DNA of 13,840 bases from Alphaproteobacteria bacterium (GTDB taxonomy: Bacteria > Pseudomonadota > Alphaproteobacteria > JAJTHO01). The stretch's first letter is position 1, and each line of letters begins with the position of its first letter. A model generated the notes under the pieces. That model was not told where the DNA came from, ran no database searches, and was given only the letters and a program-made list of their open reading frames with translations. This document shows positions 5,878 to 13,415 of this stretch, one piece after another. The stretch lies in NCBI GenBank assembly GCA_021297975.1, contig JAJTHO010000179.1:1-13840 (forward strand), written 5' to 3'. Both the position numbers and the translations under genes were made by a program.

Positions 5878-6801
5878 TTAGGCCGCGACACGCCCAATAT
5901 GGCTTTCCTGTTGTATTGCCTGCGTATCACGCGACTCAACGCGCGGCTGCACCGTCTCAATCACATAATTATCCGCATCCGCGAACAGCTCTTGCAGCAG
6001 ACGGAAATGCATATAATGCCCCGCTTTAAAGCCCTCATAGCGGGCTTGCAGCGGATAACCGGCCAGCGCCAAATCGCCCACCGCATCCAATAATTTATGG
6101 CGCACGCATTCGTCTTCCATGCGCAGCCCTTCGGGATTGAGCACTGTTGCCCCATCAACCACCACCGCGTTCGCGAGGCTGCCGCCCTGAACCAATCCGG
6201 CAGCACGCAGCTGCGCCACATCCGCTGCGCGGGTGAAGGTGCGCGCTGCGGCAAGCTGCGCTTTGAACTGGCCAGCACTGAATTCGCTCAGTGTTGCCGA
6301 TTGCTGGCCAATCACGCTATCCGCAAAGTCTATCGAGGCGTGCAGCGAATACGCCGCCGCCGGGATAAGCCGCGCCCATTTATCGCCGTCGCGGTATTCC
6401 ACCGGACGCAAAACCCGTAAAACCCTACGCGCAGCAAATTGCATCCGCCGCCCGGCACTTTCGAGCAAAAACATAAACGGCTCAGCGCTGCCGTCAAAAA
6501 TCGGCACTTCCGCGCCGTCCAGCTCTACCACCAAATTATCAATTTCCAGTGCCGCTACTGCGGCCAGCAAATGTTCAATCGTGCCCACTTGCACCCGGCC
6601 ATCCGCCAAGGTCGTGCACAGCGGTGACGGCGCAACGGCTTCAACCTGCGCCTTAATCTGCGGCTGTCCCGCTATATCGGTGCGGCGGAAAAGTATGCCT
6701 GAGTTGATTTTACCGGGCTTCAAGGTCATGGTTACAGCCGCACCCGTGTGCAGGCCAATGCCTTTGGCGGTCATGGATGTTTTGATGGTGTGTTGACGCA
6801 T
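5878..6801 (-). CDS. lpxC: UDP-3-O-acyl-N-acetylglucosamine deacetylase LpxC
   Basis: LpxC is the zinc-dependent deacetylase that performs the committed step of lipid A synthesis in the cytoplasm, removing acetate from UDP-3-O-acyl-GlcNAc. At 307 residues it has the normal length. Visible signature residues are the N-terminal KGIGLHTG (13-20), TIEHLLAA with catalytic Glu76 and zinc ligand His77, VPIFDGSAEPF, HKLLDAVGDLALAG with zinc ligands His235 and Asp239, and the AGH with catalytic His262. All are intact, so the enzyme should be active. The start is fixed by the conserved RQHTIK beginning. The ribosome binding site is weak and lies at the 3' arm of a small inverted repeat. In many proteobacteria lpxC follows ftsZ in the division cluster; here it follows an M23 peptidase gene instead. 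Confidence 0.97.
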   Translation of the reverse strand: MRQHTIKTSMTAKGIGLHTGAAVTMTLKPGKINSGILFRRTDIAGQPQIKAQVEAVAPSPLCTTLADGRVQVGTIEHLLAAVAALEIDNLVVELDGAEVPIFDGSAEPFMFLLESAGRRMQFAARRVLRVLRPVEYRDGDKWARLIPAAAYSLHASIDFADSVIGQQSATLSEFSAGQFKAQLAAARTFTRAADVAQLRAAGLVQGGSLANAVVVDGATVLNPEGLRMEDECVRHKLLDAVGDLALAGYPLQARYEGFKAGHYMHFRLLQELFADADNYVIETVQPRVESRDTQAIQQESHIGRVAA

Positions 6802-6805
6802 TGCT

Positions 6806-6829
6806 CGTTCTTTTTATGTTTTTAGAACG
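6806..6829 (-). promoter_or_regulatory. Possible lpxC leader hairpin over the ribosome binding region
   Basis: On the lpxC strand, CGTTCT and AGAACG form a perfect 6-bp inverted repeat with a 12-base A-rich loop. The 3' arm ends four bases before the ATG and covers the only purine-rich stretch that could serve as ribosome binding site. If it folds it would limit initiation; the stem is short, so its stability is uncertain. Confidence 0.35.
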
Positions 6830-6831
6830 TA

Positions 6832-6842
6832 GAATGCTCTCA
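6832..6842 (-). promoter_or_regulatory. 11-base word shared with the M23 gene upstream region (copy 1)
   Basis: TGAGAGCATTC on the minus strand, beginning 41 and ending 31 bases upstream of the lpxC ATG. The same 11 bases in the same orientation lie upstream of the M23 gene at 8381-8391. It may be a regulator site or part of a promoter. TTGAGA overlapping it resembles a -35 box, but no good -10 pairs with it. Confidence 0.35.
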
Positions 6843-6862
6843 ACCGACAGACAAATCACCTT

Positions 6863-6881
6863 TTGTTACCAATTGTAACAA
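6863..6881. promoter_or_regulatory. Perfect 7-bp inverted repeat upstream of lpxC, candidate operator
   Basis: TTGTTAC and GTAACAA are separated by five bases (CAATT), giving a 19-bp dyad in the 102-bp gap between the M23 and lpxC genes. It lies 62-80 bases upstream of the lpxC ATG and 22 bp beyond the M23 stop. No T-run follows on the minus strand, so it is a poor terminator. The form (AT-rich symmetrical dyad) suits a dimeric DNA-binding regulator. I cannot name the family. Confidence 0.45.
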
Positions 6882-6903
6882 TCCCTAAAGCATTGAAATA
6901 AAT

Positions 6904-8361
6904 CTAATTATCCTGTTTTTGGGTATCGTCAGTCTTCTTTGCCGCACTTTGTACGGCGGCACGCTTTATCTCAACCTGTTCATTAAAATCACTCACCATG
7001 CTTTTAAAGGACTTTAACTCTGCCCCGGCAAGCTGTTGCCCCGTGGGTAAATTTACCTTGCCGGGATTAATTTGGTTGCCAAACCTTAAAATCTCATAGT
7101 GCAAATGAGGCCCCGTAGAACGGCCAGTTGAGCCAACATAGCCAATCACATCGCCCTGCTTCACGGCTGTCCCTACTTTAAGCCCGCTGCGGTAACGGCT
7201 TAAGTGTGCGTAGGCGGTTGAAAATTCTTTGTTGTGCTTCAGCCGGATATAGTTGCCGTATGCACCAAAAACACCAATCTTTTCAACCTGACCCGAACCC
7301 GCTGCCCGAATAGGCGTGCCGGTGGGCGCACCGAAATCAATACCTTTGTGAAAGCTGGAGTAGCCCAACACCGGGTGTGTCCGCATTCCAAAGCCGGATG
7401 TCATTCGCGCGCCGTCAATCGGTGTACGTAAGAGCGCTCGCTTGATGCTTTGACCGCTGGCATCATAAAATTCACCCGATTTACTTTTGGGCGGCGCGTA
7501 ATAGTAAATGCGCTGCCATTTATCGTTAAGATTCATCCCCGCATAGAGAATCCGGCCGGTTCGCGCCATGTTGCCATCCGCTTCGGTGAATTTTTCATAC
7601 ATCAGCTCAAAGTAATCGCCCGGCTTTAAATCACGCTGAAAGTCAACGTTATAGCTGAAGGCTTGAATCATCTCAATCAGAACGCCCACAGGAATGCCGG
7701 CGACAGTACCGGCATCAAATAAGCTGCTTTGAATAACGCTAAAACCATAGCCGATAGTGCGGGTTAAGGTGCGCGCCTGAACCTCTGCGGCGAAGTTATC
7801 TTGTGCATCGCGGTACAGCACCACATCCTGCTCGTAATCTGGGCGGAAATACACGCCAACGAAATGGCGCGGTTCTGCGGGAGTTGCCCCGTTACGGTAC
7901 ACCACCGCCACATCTAGCCCCGGCTGCATATCGCGGGGATCCCAAACCCGCGTAACAGCGCGCAGCGCCACATGCGCCTCTAATCTGTCCACGCCCGCTT
8001 TTTGCAGCACCGTCAGCATCGTATCGCCGGAGCGCGCCCGCACGGGCACTTCAACAAGCACATCAGGGTTTCCGCCAAAAAAGCGTGCTAAATCAATAAG
8101 CGTGGCTGATTGCCGCTTCGGAAGATTAGACGGCGGCAGGGGAATCGAGCGCTCATTAGCGGCATCAGCAACGTTTTCACCGCCTTCGCTGCTGTGGTCG
8201 TGTGCCGCGACAAAGGCATCAAAACTGTTGTTTTGATTGATAAGATAGCCGCCGATAAAAACGCCGATGCACAACAACGAGATAAGCAGCAGCGCACCGT
8301 AGTGCGTATGCTGCACCGGGTGATTAGGTCTTGAGGCGTCCGCGTTGGTTTCAACAACCAT
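6904..8361 (-). CDS. M23-family periplasmic peptidoglycan endopeptidase (MepM/ShyA-like)
   Basis: A 485-residue inner-membrane-anchored zinc peptidase expected to cut peptide cross-links in peptidoglycan. A short cytoplasmic N-terminus is followed by one membrane segment (about residues 24-43, LLLISLLCIGVFIGGYLI). A region starting SGDTMLTVLQKAGVD resembles the LysM/OapA-like N-domains of these enzymes, then comes an intermediate beta domain (GYGFSVIQSSLFDAGTVAGI). The C-terminal peptidase M23 domain is complete: zinc ligands His338 and Asp342 (HKGIDFG) and His421, with catalytic His386 (YAHL) and His419 (PHLHYE). It should therefore be active, unlike EnvC/NlpD-type activators. The ribosome binding site AAGGA, 7 bases before ATG, is good. 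It is 62 bp downstream of the MoxR-type operon and 102 bp upstream of lpxC, all on one strand. Confidence 0.95.
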   Translation of the reverse strand: MVVETNADASRPNHPVQHTHYGALLLISLLCIGVFIGGYLINQNNSFDAFVAAHDHSSEGGENVADAANERSIPLPPSNLPKRQSATLIDLARFFGGNPDVLVEVPVRARSGDTMLTVLQKAGVDRLEAHVALRAVTRVWDPRDMQPGLDVAVVYRNGATPAEPRHFVGVYFRPDYEQDVVLYRDAQDNFAAEVQARTLTRTIGYGFSVIQSSLFDAGTVAGIPVGVLIEMIQAFSYNVDFQRDLKPGDYFELMYEKFTEADGNMARTGRILYAGMNLNDKWQRIYYYAPPKSKSGEFYDASGQSIKRALLRTPIDGARMTSGFGMRTHPVLGYSSFHKGIDFGAPTGTPIRAAGSGQVEKIGVFGAYGNYIRLKHNKEFSTAYAHLSRYRSGLKVGTAVKQGDVIGYVGSTGRSTGPHLHYEILRFGNQINPGKVNLPTGQQLAGAELKSFKSMVSDFNEQVEIKRAAVQSAAKKTDDTQKQDN

Positions 8362-8380
8362 CAGGTTTCCTTTTTGACTG

Positions 8381-8391
8381 GAATGCTCTCA
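8381..8391 (-). promoter_or_regulatory. 11-base word shared with the lpxC upstream region (copy 2)
   Basis: TGAGAGCATTC on the minus strand, ending 19 bases before the M23 ATG and 13 bases upstream of its AAGGA ribosome binding site. It is identical to 6832-6842 upstream of lpxC, in the same orientation. Confidence 0.35.
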
Positions 8392-8409
8392 TGCCACTAG
8401 GGGGGAAAA

Positions 8410-8443
8410 GGGTAAAGAACAAATTAACGCAGCCGGCGCTGCG
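8410..8443 (-). terminator. Possible intrinsic terminator overlapping the end of the 614-residue gene
   Basis: On the minus strand CGCAGC-GCCG-GCTGCG (8443 to 8428) forms a 6-bp GC-rich stem with a 4-base loop, immediately followed by the T-rich TTAATTTGTTCTTT, whose first bases are the TAA stop. The T-tract is interrupted, so termination may be partial. If it works, the M23 gene would need its own promoter in the 62-bp gap; I could not identify one. Confidence 0.4.
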
Positions 8444-10268
8444 GCAAGCTAACTATCCAAGATAAAAGGAAAAAACTCAACCCCAAGCACGCCGCCAGAA
8501 GTGGCGGCAATACGGCCTGCTGCTGCTGGCCTAAAAGGCGGGTGTGGCGGCGCGGGCTGTGCGGCAAATCCGTCACTATCTGCGGCATTATTTTCACTGT
8601 GCCGCCGGTTTCATCCGTTACCGCTTCCACCGCTTTAATATCAATCTCTATTGAATTGGTTTCTTTGGCATCCGTCCAATTTACAGCACTCGAGACAATC
8701 CCATCACTGGTTGTAACCGCATACACCCCCGGCGGCGGCGTAACTCTGGTTATCGTGCCGCCCTCTATCGCTTCCGATCCGCTAGGTGTCCACAGCGTTA
8801 CGCCGCTGGCCACAAGGCCTTCCGGGGAAAGGGTTAACCGCGCCGGGCTTGATTCTGTGCCCGGATAGCGCAGCAGCCACTGCGTTAAGCGTTGCAGCAG
8901 CGCGTAATACTGTTGCTGCTCTGCCGGAATGCGCCCCGATTGCCAGAGGCCGCCGCTGTTAATGTGTGCCACGCGTCCGCTTGGCTTTTTGGCGTCTTCC
9001 ACAGCAATAATCTGCTGTTCATCAGCGGTATAGACGCTGATGCTCATGTTATTAAGCGCCGCCGGTATTGCCCCGCGTGCGGTGAGTTTCAGCGGCGGCT
9101 GCGCCAGCGCCATGTCACCCGCCCGCATCAGCTGTTGCGGTACTGCCGCACCTTGCAGCGGGCGCAGCGGCAACACCGCCGCCAATGGCGATGCGGCAAG
9201 GCTAGCGCTGCCAGAAAATTCCGCACCGGTCACGAGCAGCAGCGCCCCACCATTCTTTGAAAAGTCGGCGATATTATACAAATACGCATCGGCTAATAAG
9301 CCGCGCTGATTATATTGATCCAAAATCACAATATCAAAATTGCGCAGCCGTGCGCCAAACAGCTCATCCACCGGAAACGGTATCAGGGACAGTTCATCCC
9401 GCCGCGCCGCATCCACACTCTCCGGACGGCGCAGAATCGTAAAATGCACCAAATCCACCGCCGGATCGCGCAGCAGCACATCGCGCCACACCCGCGTGCC
9501 GGGATGGGGAAAACCAGACACGAGGAGCACTTTAAGACGCTCGCGCACCCCATTTATTACAAAGGAAAAAGCGTTGTTATTGGCAATTACCTCGCCGGGC
9601 AACACGTCTTGTTGAAGATAAAACACGTTCGCCCCGGCAACGAGCGGCGGCAAGGTTAGGCTGTGCTCGCCCGCTGTAAGTGTCTGGGTCTTCGCGCCTG
9701 CCGCACTCACAACCCGCAGCGTCTCCGGCTCATTGAGAAAAATCCGAACCGTTGGCGCTTGCCCCACAAGGCCAAACCCAGGTGCTTCCAAAAGGCGCGG
9801 CGCGGCGTCCGGGCGCGCCGGGTCATCCGTGAGCAGCACACTCACCGGCACGCCGGATGCGGCCAACGCCTCCAGATGATGCCCATCGCCCACCACAACA
9901 ACGGCGCTGGTCTCCGGCGTCACGCCCGCACGCTCAGACCCGGTGAGGGATTGTTCGCGAACCTCGATATTTTGAGCTGCTGCCCATTGTTTTACCGCCG
10001 CAATCGCCGCCTCTGTTGCAGCTGGCCGCTCGCCCAATTGGTTGCTCAGCGTTGTATCCCGGAGCAGCAGCAACGTATCCGGCACGGCAGCCCGCTCTTC
10101 ACGCAGGCGCGCCGGGTTTAGGAGCAGCAGCAGACAGACTAGCACGCCGCAGCTAGCCAGAATCCGAGCCGGCCAGCGCGGCAACGCCGCATACACCGCC
10201 AGCAAAAGCAGCGGCAACAACAGCACTAAAAGCCAAATAGGCACCACCGGGGCGAATACAATCTGCAT
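8424..10268 (-). CDS. Large membrane protein with amidotransferase-like/vWA-like periplasmic region (last gene of MoxR operon)
   Basis: This 614-residue protein matches the fourth member of alphaproteobacterial MoxR-DUF58 operons, often annotated as a glutamine amidotransferase-like membrane protein. Two N-terminal membrane helices (about 11-29 and 36-50) are followed by a von Willebrand-A-like start where LLLLRDTTLSN replaces the usual DRSxSQ. The D-x-T-x-S at 71-75 could still form a metal site. Next comes a beta-rich segment (APTVRIFLNEPETLRVV) and an amidotransferase-like fold (LKVLLVSGFPHPGTRVWRDV, later FDIVILDQYN and GGALLLVTG) without an obvious catalytic Cys, so probably structural. 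One C-terminal helix is at 588-606. Its ATG overlaps the preceding stop (TGATG), and an AGGGGGG ribosome site precedes it. A role in envelope integrity is inferred from the operon type. Confidence 0.85.
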   Translation of the reverse strand: MQIVFAPVVPIWLLVLLLPLLLLAVYAALPRWPARILASCGVLVCLLLLLNPARLREERAAVPDTLLLLRDTTLSNQLGERPAATEAAIAAVKQWAAAQNIEVREQSLTGSERAGVTPETSAVVVVGDGHHLEALAASGVPVSVLLTDDPARPDAAPRLLEAPGFGLVGQAPTVRIFLNEPETLRVVSAAGAKTQTLTAGEHSLTLPPLVAGANVFYLQQDVLPGEVIANNNAFSFVINGVRERLKVLLVSGFPHPGTRVWRDVLLRDPAVDLVHFTILRRPESVDAARRDELSLIPFPVDELFGARLRNFDIVILDQYNQRGLLADAYLYNIADFSKNGGALLLVTGAEFSGSASLAASPLAAVLPLRPLQGAAVPQQLMRAGDMALAQPPLKLTARGAIPAALNNMSISVYTADEQQIIAVEDAKKPSGRVAHINSGGLWQSGRIPAEQQQYYALLQRLTQWLLRYPGTESSPARLTLSPEGLVASGVTLWTPSGSEAIEGGTITRVTPPPGVYAVTTSDGIVSSAVNWTDAKETNSIEIDIKAVEAVTDETGGTVKIMPQIVTDLPHSPRRHTRLLGQQQQAVLPPLLAACLGLSFFLLSWIVSLPQRRLR

Positions 10269-12682
10269 CAGCGCCGCCCCCCCTTGTCGTCTTGTTGCCA
10301 GCGTTTAAACAGCGCATCACGGTGGACATTATCATCTTTATAAGTACCGGTTGTCGCGTACATCGCGAGGTTAATGCCGCTGCGTATGGCAAGCTCATGC
10401 GCCGGGCTTCCCGGCTCTGCCCAGGCGCTTGCAAAATCGACTGAACCAGCAAAGACAGGCGCAAAATCCTGCGGCGCGTTGCCTGTGCCCATGAGACTGT
10501 AATAGAGCGGCGCAGCAAGCTGACCTTGCAGCGGGCTTATCCTGTAAAAACTCCGGGTTACGACAAAATCTTCAGGTACAGGCCGCAACGGCGGCAACCC
10601 CGCCGCATGCACGAGGCTCGATAAAAATCCGTTAGGGTCATAACCGTCCAGCACCACCAGCCCCATCATGGAGACGACCTGCCGCAACCACGCCGCATCC
10701 GCCGCTGTTAATTGACCCGACAACCGCCAATATACAAACAAACACCCGGCCATATCCTCTATCGGCGGCGCGGTGCGCCAGACCTGCGGCGCGTCGGGTT
10801 GTAAATTCGTGCGCAGCCGCAGCGCGGCGGAAAGCTGTTCCAGCCCTTTGAGGCTAAGCGCCGCGCCCGGCTCATCCGCCGCGCGAGCACAGAGTTTATA
10901 GCCGCTGGCCGCCTCGGCTGCCTGCGCCGGGCTGGATGCCAAGACCAGCAGTGCAAACGGCAACAGCCGCAGCACGCGCCAACTGATAAACCCCTCCAGC
11001 AGCACAAAGAAAAGCGCCAGCATAAGTAAAAGCGGCCAGTACTCAACCGATGCCAAAAGCGGCGGTACTATCGCAAACGGCGCACCGGGCAGAGCCTCTA
11101 ACGCCGTTACCGGGGGTAAGAGCGCGCCGTCCATCCGCCAGACGCTCGCGCCATCTGCTGCGGTATAGCGGCCAAAGGGCGCGGCCACGGACGGCGGTTC
11201 TGTTTTGAGCGCGCTGAGTGTCAGGCGCAGCGGCGCGCCTTTAGCCGGCTCAAGATTCGTTTCCGCATCCACCCGCTCGCTCAGTGTCAATTCCGTTGTG
11301 GCGGCAACCGGCTCGGCGCTGCTGCCTTTTGACAGCATCAAGAATCGCTCTAAAAGACCCAGCCACGCCTCGCTATACGCCAGACTGCACCAGCTTGGCT
11401 CTAAGGCTGTATGCAGCAAGACCGTCCAGCCCTTGCCCACTTTTGCCGCCGACACCAGCGGCGCGCCGTTATCAAACCGCGCCCAAACCAGCGCTCCTGC
11501 ATCCGGCTCTGCCAAGAGATAGCGCGGACACACCACATCCGGCGCGGCGGGCATCGCCGCCAAGACGCTATCCGCCGCTGTATCGCCCCAGCGCCCAGCG
11601 GGCAGGCCGGAATACGCGCCGCTTGCATCATACAGCGTTGGCCGCAGCCGCACCGGCAAAAGCTCTGTCCCCTCATTCAGCAGCGCCGCATCCGCAAGGC
11701 GAAGCACAACGCCGCCAGCCTCTAGCGCCGCTGTCAGCGCCTTTAATTCCGCATCGTCCAAGACTATTGAGCCCGGCCAAAGGAACAGGCTCACCCCTTC
11801 CGCCACAAGGCGCGAGGGCGCACCGCGCGAAAAACCGCCAAATTGTTTCGCCGCCGTCTCTAAATACGGCACGGCATCGCTCAAATTACTTAAGGGCGCG
11901 GCGCTCCCCATATCAATTAGCCCCAAACGCGGCGGCGCGCTTTTTTGCTGCGGGTTCCAGCTCCACAGCCCTTGAATCCCCGGCAGGCGCAAGCCGTCCG
12001 CGCCGTTCACAGCAACTGGCGGGTTATCACTGAGCGCACCCCTACCCATCAGCGCGATTTTATCGGTGAGTAAGCGCCAGTGCGCCCGGCTCTGTACCGG
12101 GGCGGCAATAATCTCAACCGGCGGGGTGAGGGTTTTTAGAAAATCCACCGATGCGCGGCTCATCCAGCCGCTACTGAACACTACCACCCGGCTGTAATCC
12201 CCTGTCTCCGCCCGCGATAATGTGTCAAACGGCTGCGCCCGCAGCGCCGCAGTCGCCTCTGGAAGCTGGCCATCTGTCGTTGGCGCGAGACCGCGCACAA
12301 CCAGGCTATGCCCCTGCTCGCCCGCCATCCGGGTTAACACCGTGAGCTGCTCTTGGATAAAAGCCGCAGCGGGCGTCGCCCACAGGGTGTTATCCAGCAA
12401 CACCAATGTTTTTTGCCCCGCGGGCAAGGCCAGCTGCGGCGCGGGCTGTTGCGGCTGAGCGGCGGCAAGAATCAAGGCCGCAACAAACCCGGCTCGACAC
12501 AATAAGCGCCACAGCGCCGTGCGCACCGGCGGCGGCACAGAATGCGGCGGCGGCTGCAACAAAACAACCCCGGCAAACGGCTGTTCAGTAGGCGGTTTAG
12601 GCTGCTGACGACTGAGCCAATAGAGCACCGGAAGCGCGAGTAACCCCAGCAGCGCAGCGGGATTAAGCCATTCAATACCCAT
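10268..12682 (-). CDS. BatA-N-terminal / DUF4159 membrane protein (third gene of MoxR operon)
   Basis: The 804-residue product begins with the BatA/aerotolerance N-terminal domain (WLNPAALLGLLALPVLYWL, residues 5-23) and a second membrane helix (about 57-75). A vWA-like start follows (KTLVLLDNTLWAT, 91-103), then amidotransferase-like segments (LFLWPGSIVLDDAELKAL and GGVVLRLAD). Further hydrophobic segments are at about 549-585. The C-terminal DUF4159 domain (about 593-804) is recognised by VYWRLSG, LVVLDGYD, LPPLRPVPEDFVVTRSFYRI, FAGSVDFASAWA and GINLAMYATTGTYKDDNVH. DUF4159 function is unknown. It is somewhat shorter than the 900-plus residues common in relatives. No strict MIDAS DxSxS is visible, which suggests that metal binding has been lost. 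The gene overlaps the DUF58 gene by 11 bp at its start and the 614-residue gene by 1 bp at its end, implying translational coupling. Confidence 0.88.
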   Translation of the reverse strand: MGIEWLNPAALLGLLALPVLYWLSRQQPKPPTEQPFAGVVLLQPPPHSVPPPVRTALWRLLCRAGFVAALILAAAQPQQPAPQLALPAGQKTLVLLDNTLWATPAAAFIQEQLTVLTRMAGEQGHSLVVRGLAPTTDGQLPEATAALRAQPFDTLSRAETGDYSRVVVFSSGWMSRASVDFLKTLTPPVEIIAAPVQSRAHWRLLTDKIALMGRGALSDNPPVAVNGADGLRLPGIQGLWSWNPQQKSAPPRLGLIDMGSAAPLSNLSDAVPYLETAAKQFGGFSRGAPSRLVAEGVSLFLWPGSIVLDDAELKALTAALEAGGVVLRLADAALLNEGTELLPVRLRPTLYDASGAYSGLPAGRWGDTAADSVLAAMPAAPDVVCPRYLLAEPDAGALVWARFDNGAPLVSAAKVGKGWTVLLHTALEPSWCSLAYSEAWLGLLERFLMLSKGSSAEPVAATTELTLSERVDAETNLEPAKGAPLRLTLSALKTEPPSVAAPFGRYTAADGASVWRMDGALLPPVTALEALPGAPFAIVPPLLASVEYWPLLLMLALFFVLLEGFISWRVLRLLPFALLVLASSPAQAAEAASGYKLCARAADEPGAALSLKGLEQLSAALRLRTNLQPDAPQVWRTAPPIEDMAGCLFVYWRLSGQLTAADAAWLRQVVSMMGLVVLDGYDPNGFLSSLVHAAGLPPLRPVPEDFVVTRSFYRISPLQGQLAAPLYYSLMGTGNAPQDFAPVFAGSVDFASAWAEPGSPAHELAIRSGINLAMYATTGTYKDDNVHRDALFKRWQQDDKGGRR

Positions 12683-13415
12683 GACACATATCCCACAGTG
12701 CGCGCAGCGCCGCGCCTAGGTTGTCTTCTCGCAGCACAAGTACGCCGCGTGCGGTAAGCGCCTCTAAATGCTGCTCTAATCGATGTTCATAGCTTGCCGC
12801 ACTTGACGCTGCCTCGCCAATATCCACGCGCCCCTGGCTACTGCGCAGACGCAGCATGCCCTGCCGGGCGGGCAACTGTTGTTCTGATTCTGCTAACAAC
12901 GCGGCAACCGGCGTCATGTTAGCCAAAAGCGTTTGCAAGCGCGCAATAGGTTGCAGCACCGTTGACAGCACCAAGGTTGCCGGCATCCCCGGCGTCCAGC
13001 GACTGGCGTGCACCTGTTGTTGCAGCCGCCCGATATCGGCGGATAGCCCCTGCTGCAGCCCGCTCAGCTTCACGGTAAAGCCCGCACCGCGCAGGCGATA
13101 GGCCAGCGCCGCTGCTAGCAGTTCTAGAATATCCACCTTTCCCGCCAATGCCGCATCCGGCGCGTCTTTATCCAGACCCAAGATACATACCGGGGCTGCC
13201 GGGCGCTGGCGTTCCAGCACCAACACATCATCGCCGCGCGCACTGCTGCGCCAGGCAATGCTGCGCGGCGCATCACCAGGGGTATAGGGGCGCAATTGCC
13301 AGTAATCTTCCCCGCCGCCGCGCTGCGGTGCACTGCCGCTCAGCGCAGCGCGGCGCTGACGCGGCAGGGGATGCGGCGGCAAAGGAACGGTGAGTAAATC
13401 GGCTAAAGTCCGCAC
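12672..13415 (-). CDS. DUF58 (MoxR-associated) protein
   Basis: A 247-residue soluble protein with the DUF58 signature GEDYWQLRPYTPGDAPRSIA followed by WRSSARGDDVLV (residues 35-66). This is the G.D...R.Y..GD..R.I.W..SAR pattern that defines the family. The rest would form a vWA-like fold (VCILGLDKDAPDAAL, then a helix-rich part). It is slightly shorter than the roughly 290-300 residues usual for these proteins. DUF58 proteins are nearly always next to a MoxR ATPase and are thought to be its partner or substrate. The start is GTG at 13415, which overlaps the moxR stop by 13 bp; no alternative start exists between it and the upstream in-frame TAG at 13431-13433. The ribosome binding site is weak, fitting coupling to moxR. 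Confidence 0.93.
   Translation of the reverse strand: MRTLADLLTVPLPPHPLPRQRRAALSGSAPQRGGGEDYWQLRPYTPGDAPRSIAWRSSARGDDVLVLERQRPAAPVCILGLDKDAPDAALAGKVDILELLAAALAYRLRGAGFTVKLSGLQQGLSADIGRLQQQVHASRWTPGMPATLVLSTVLQPIARLQTLLANMTPVAALLAESEQQLPARQGMLRLRSSQGRVDIGEAASSAASYEHRLEQHLEALTARGVLVLREDNLGAALRALWDMCHGY

Noticed and set aside
5797..6093. 98-codon plus-strand frame at the lpxC 3' end
   Set aside because: Mostly antisense to lpxC; the short unique part is the AT-rich gap and no family is recognisable.
6233..6796. 187-codon plus-strand frame
   Set aside because: It lies entirely antisense to lpxC, whose motifs are intact; the composition is typical of a shadow frame in GC-rich coding DNA.
6863..6881. 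Inverted repeat as an intrinsic terminator for the M23 gene
   Set aside because: The stem is AT-rich, and on the minus strand it is followed by AAGG rather than a T-run.
11284..12033. 249-codon plus-strand frame
   Set aside because: Proline/arginine/alanine-rich shadow of the BatA/DUF4159 gene; no domain and no ribosome binding site.
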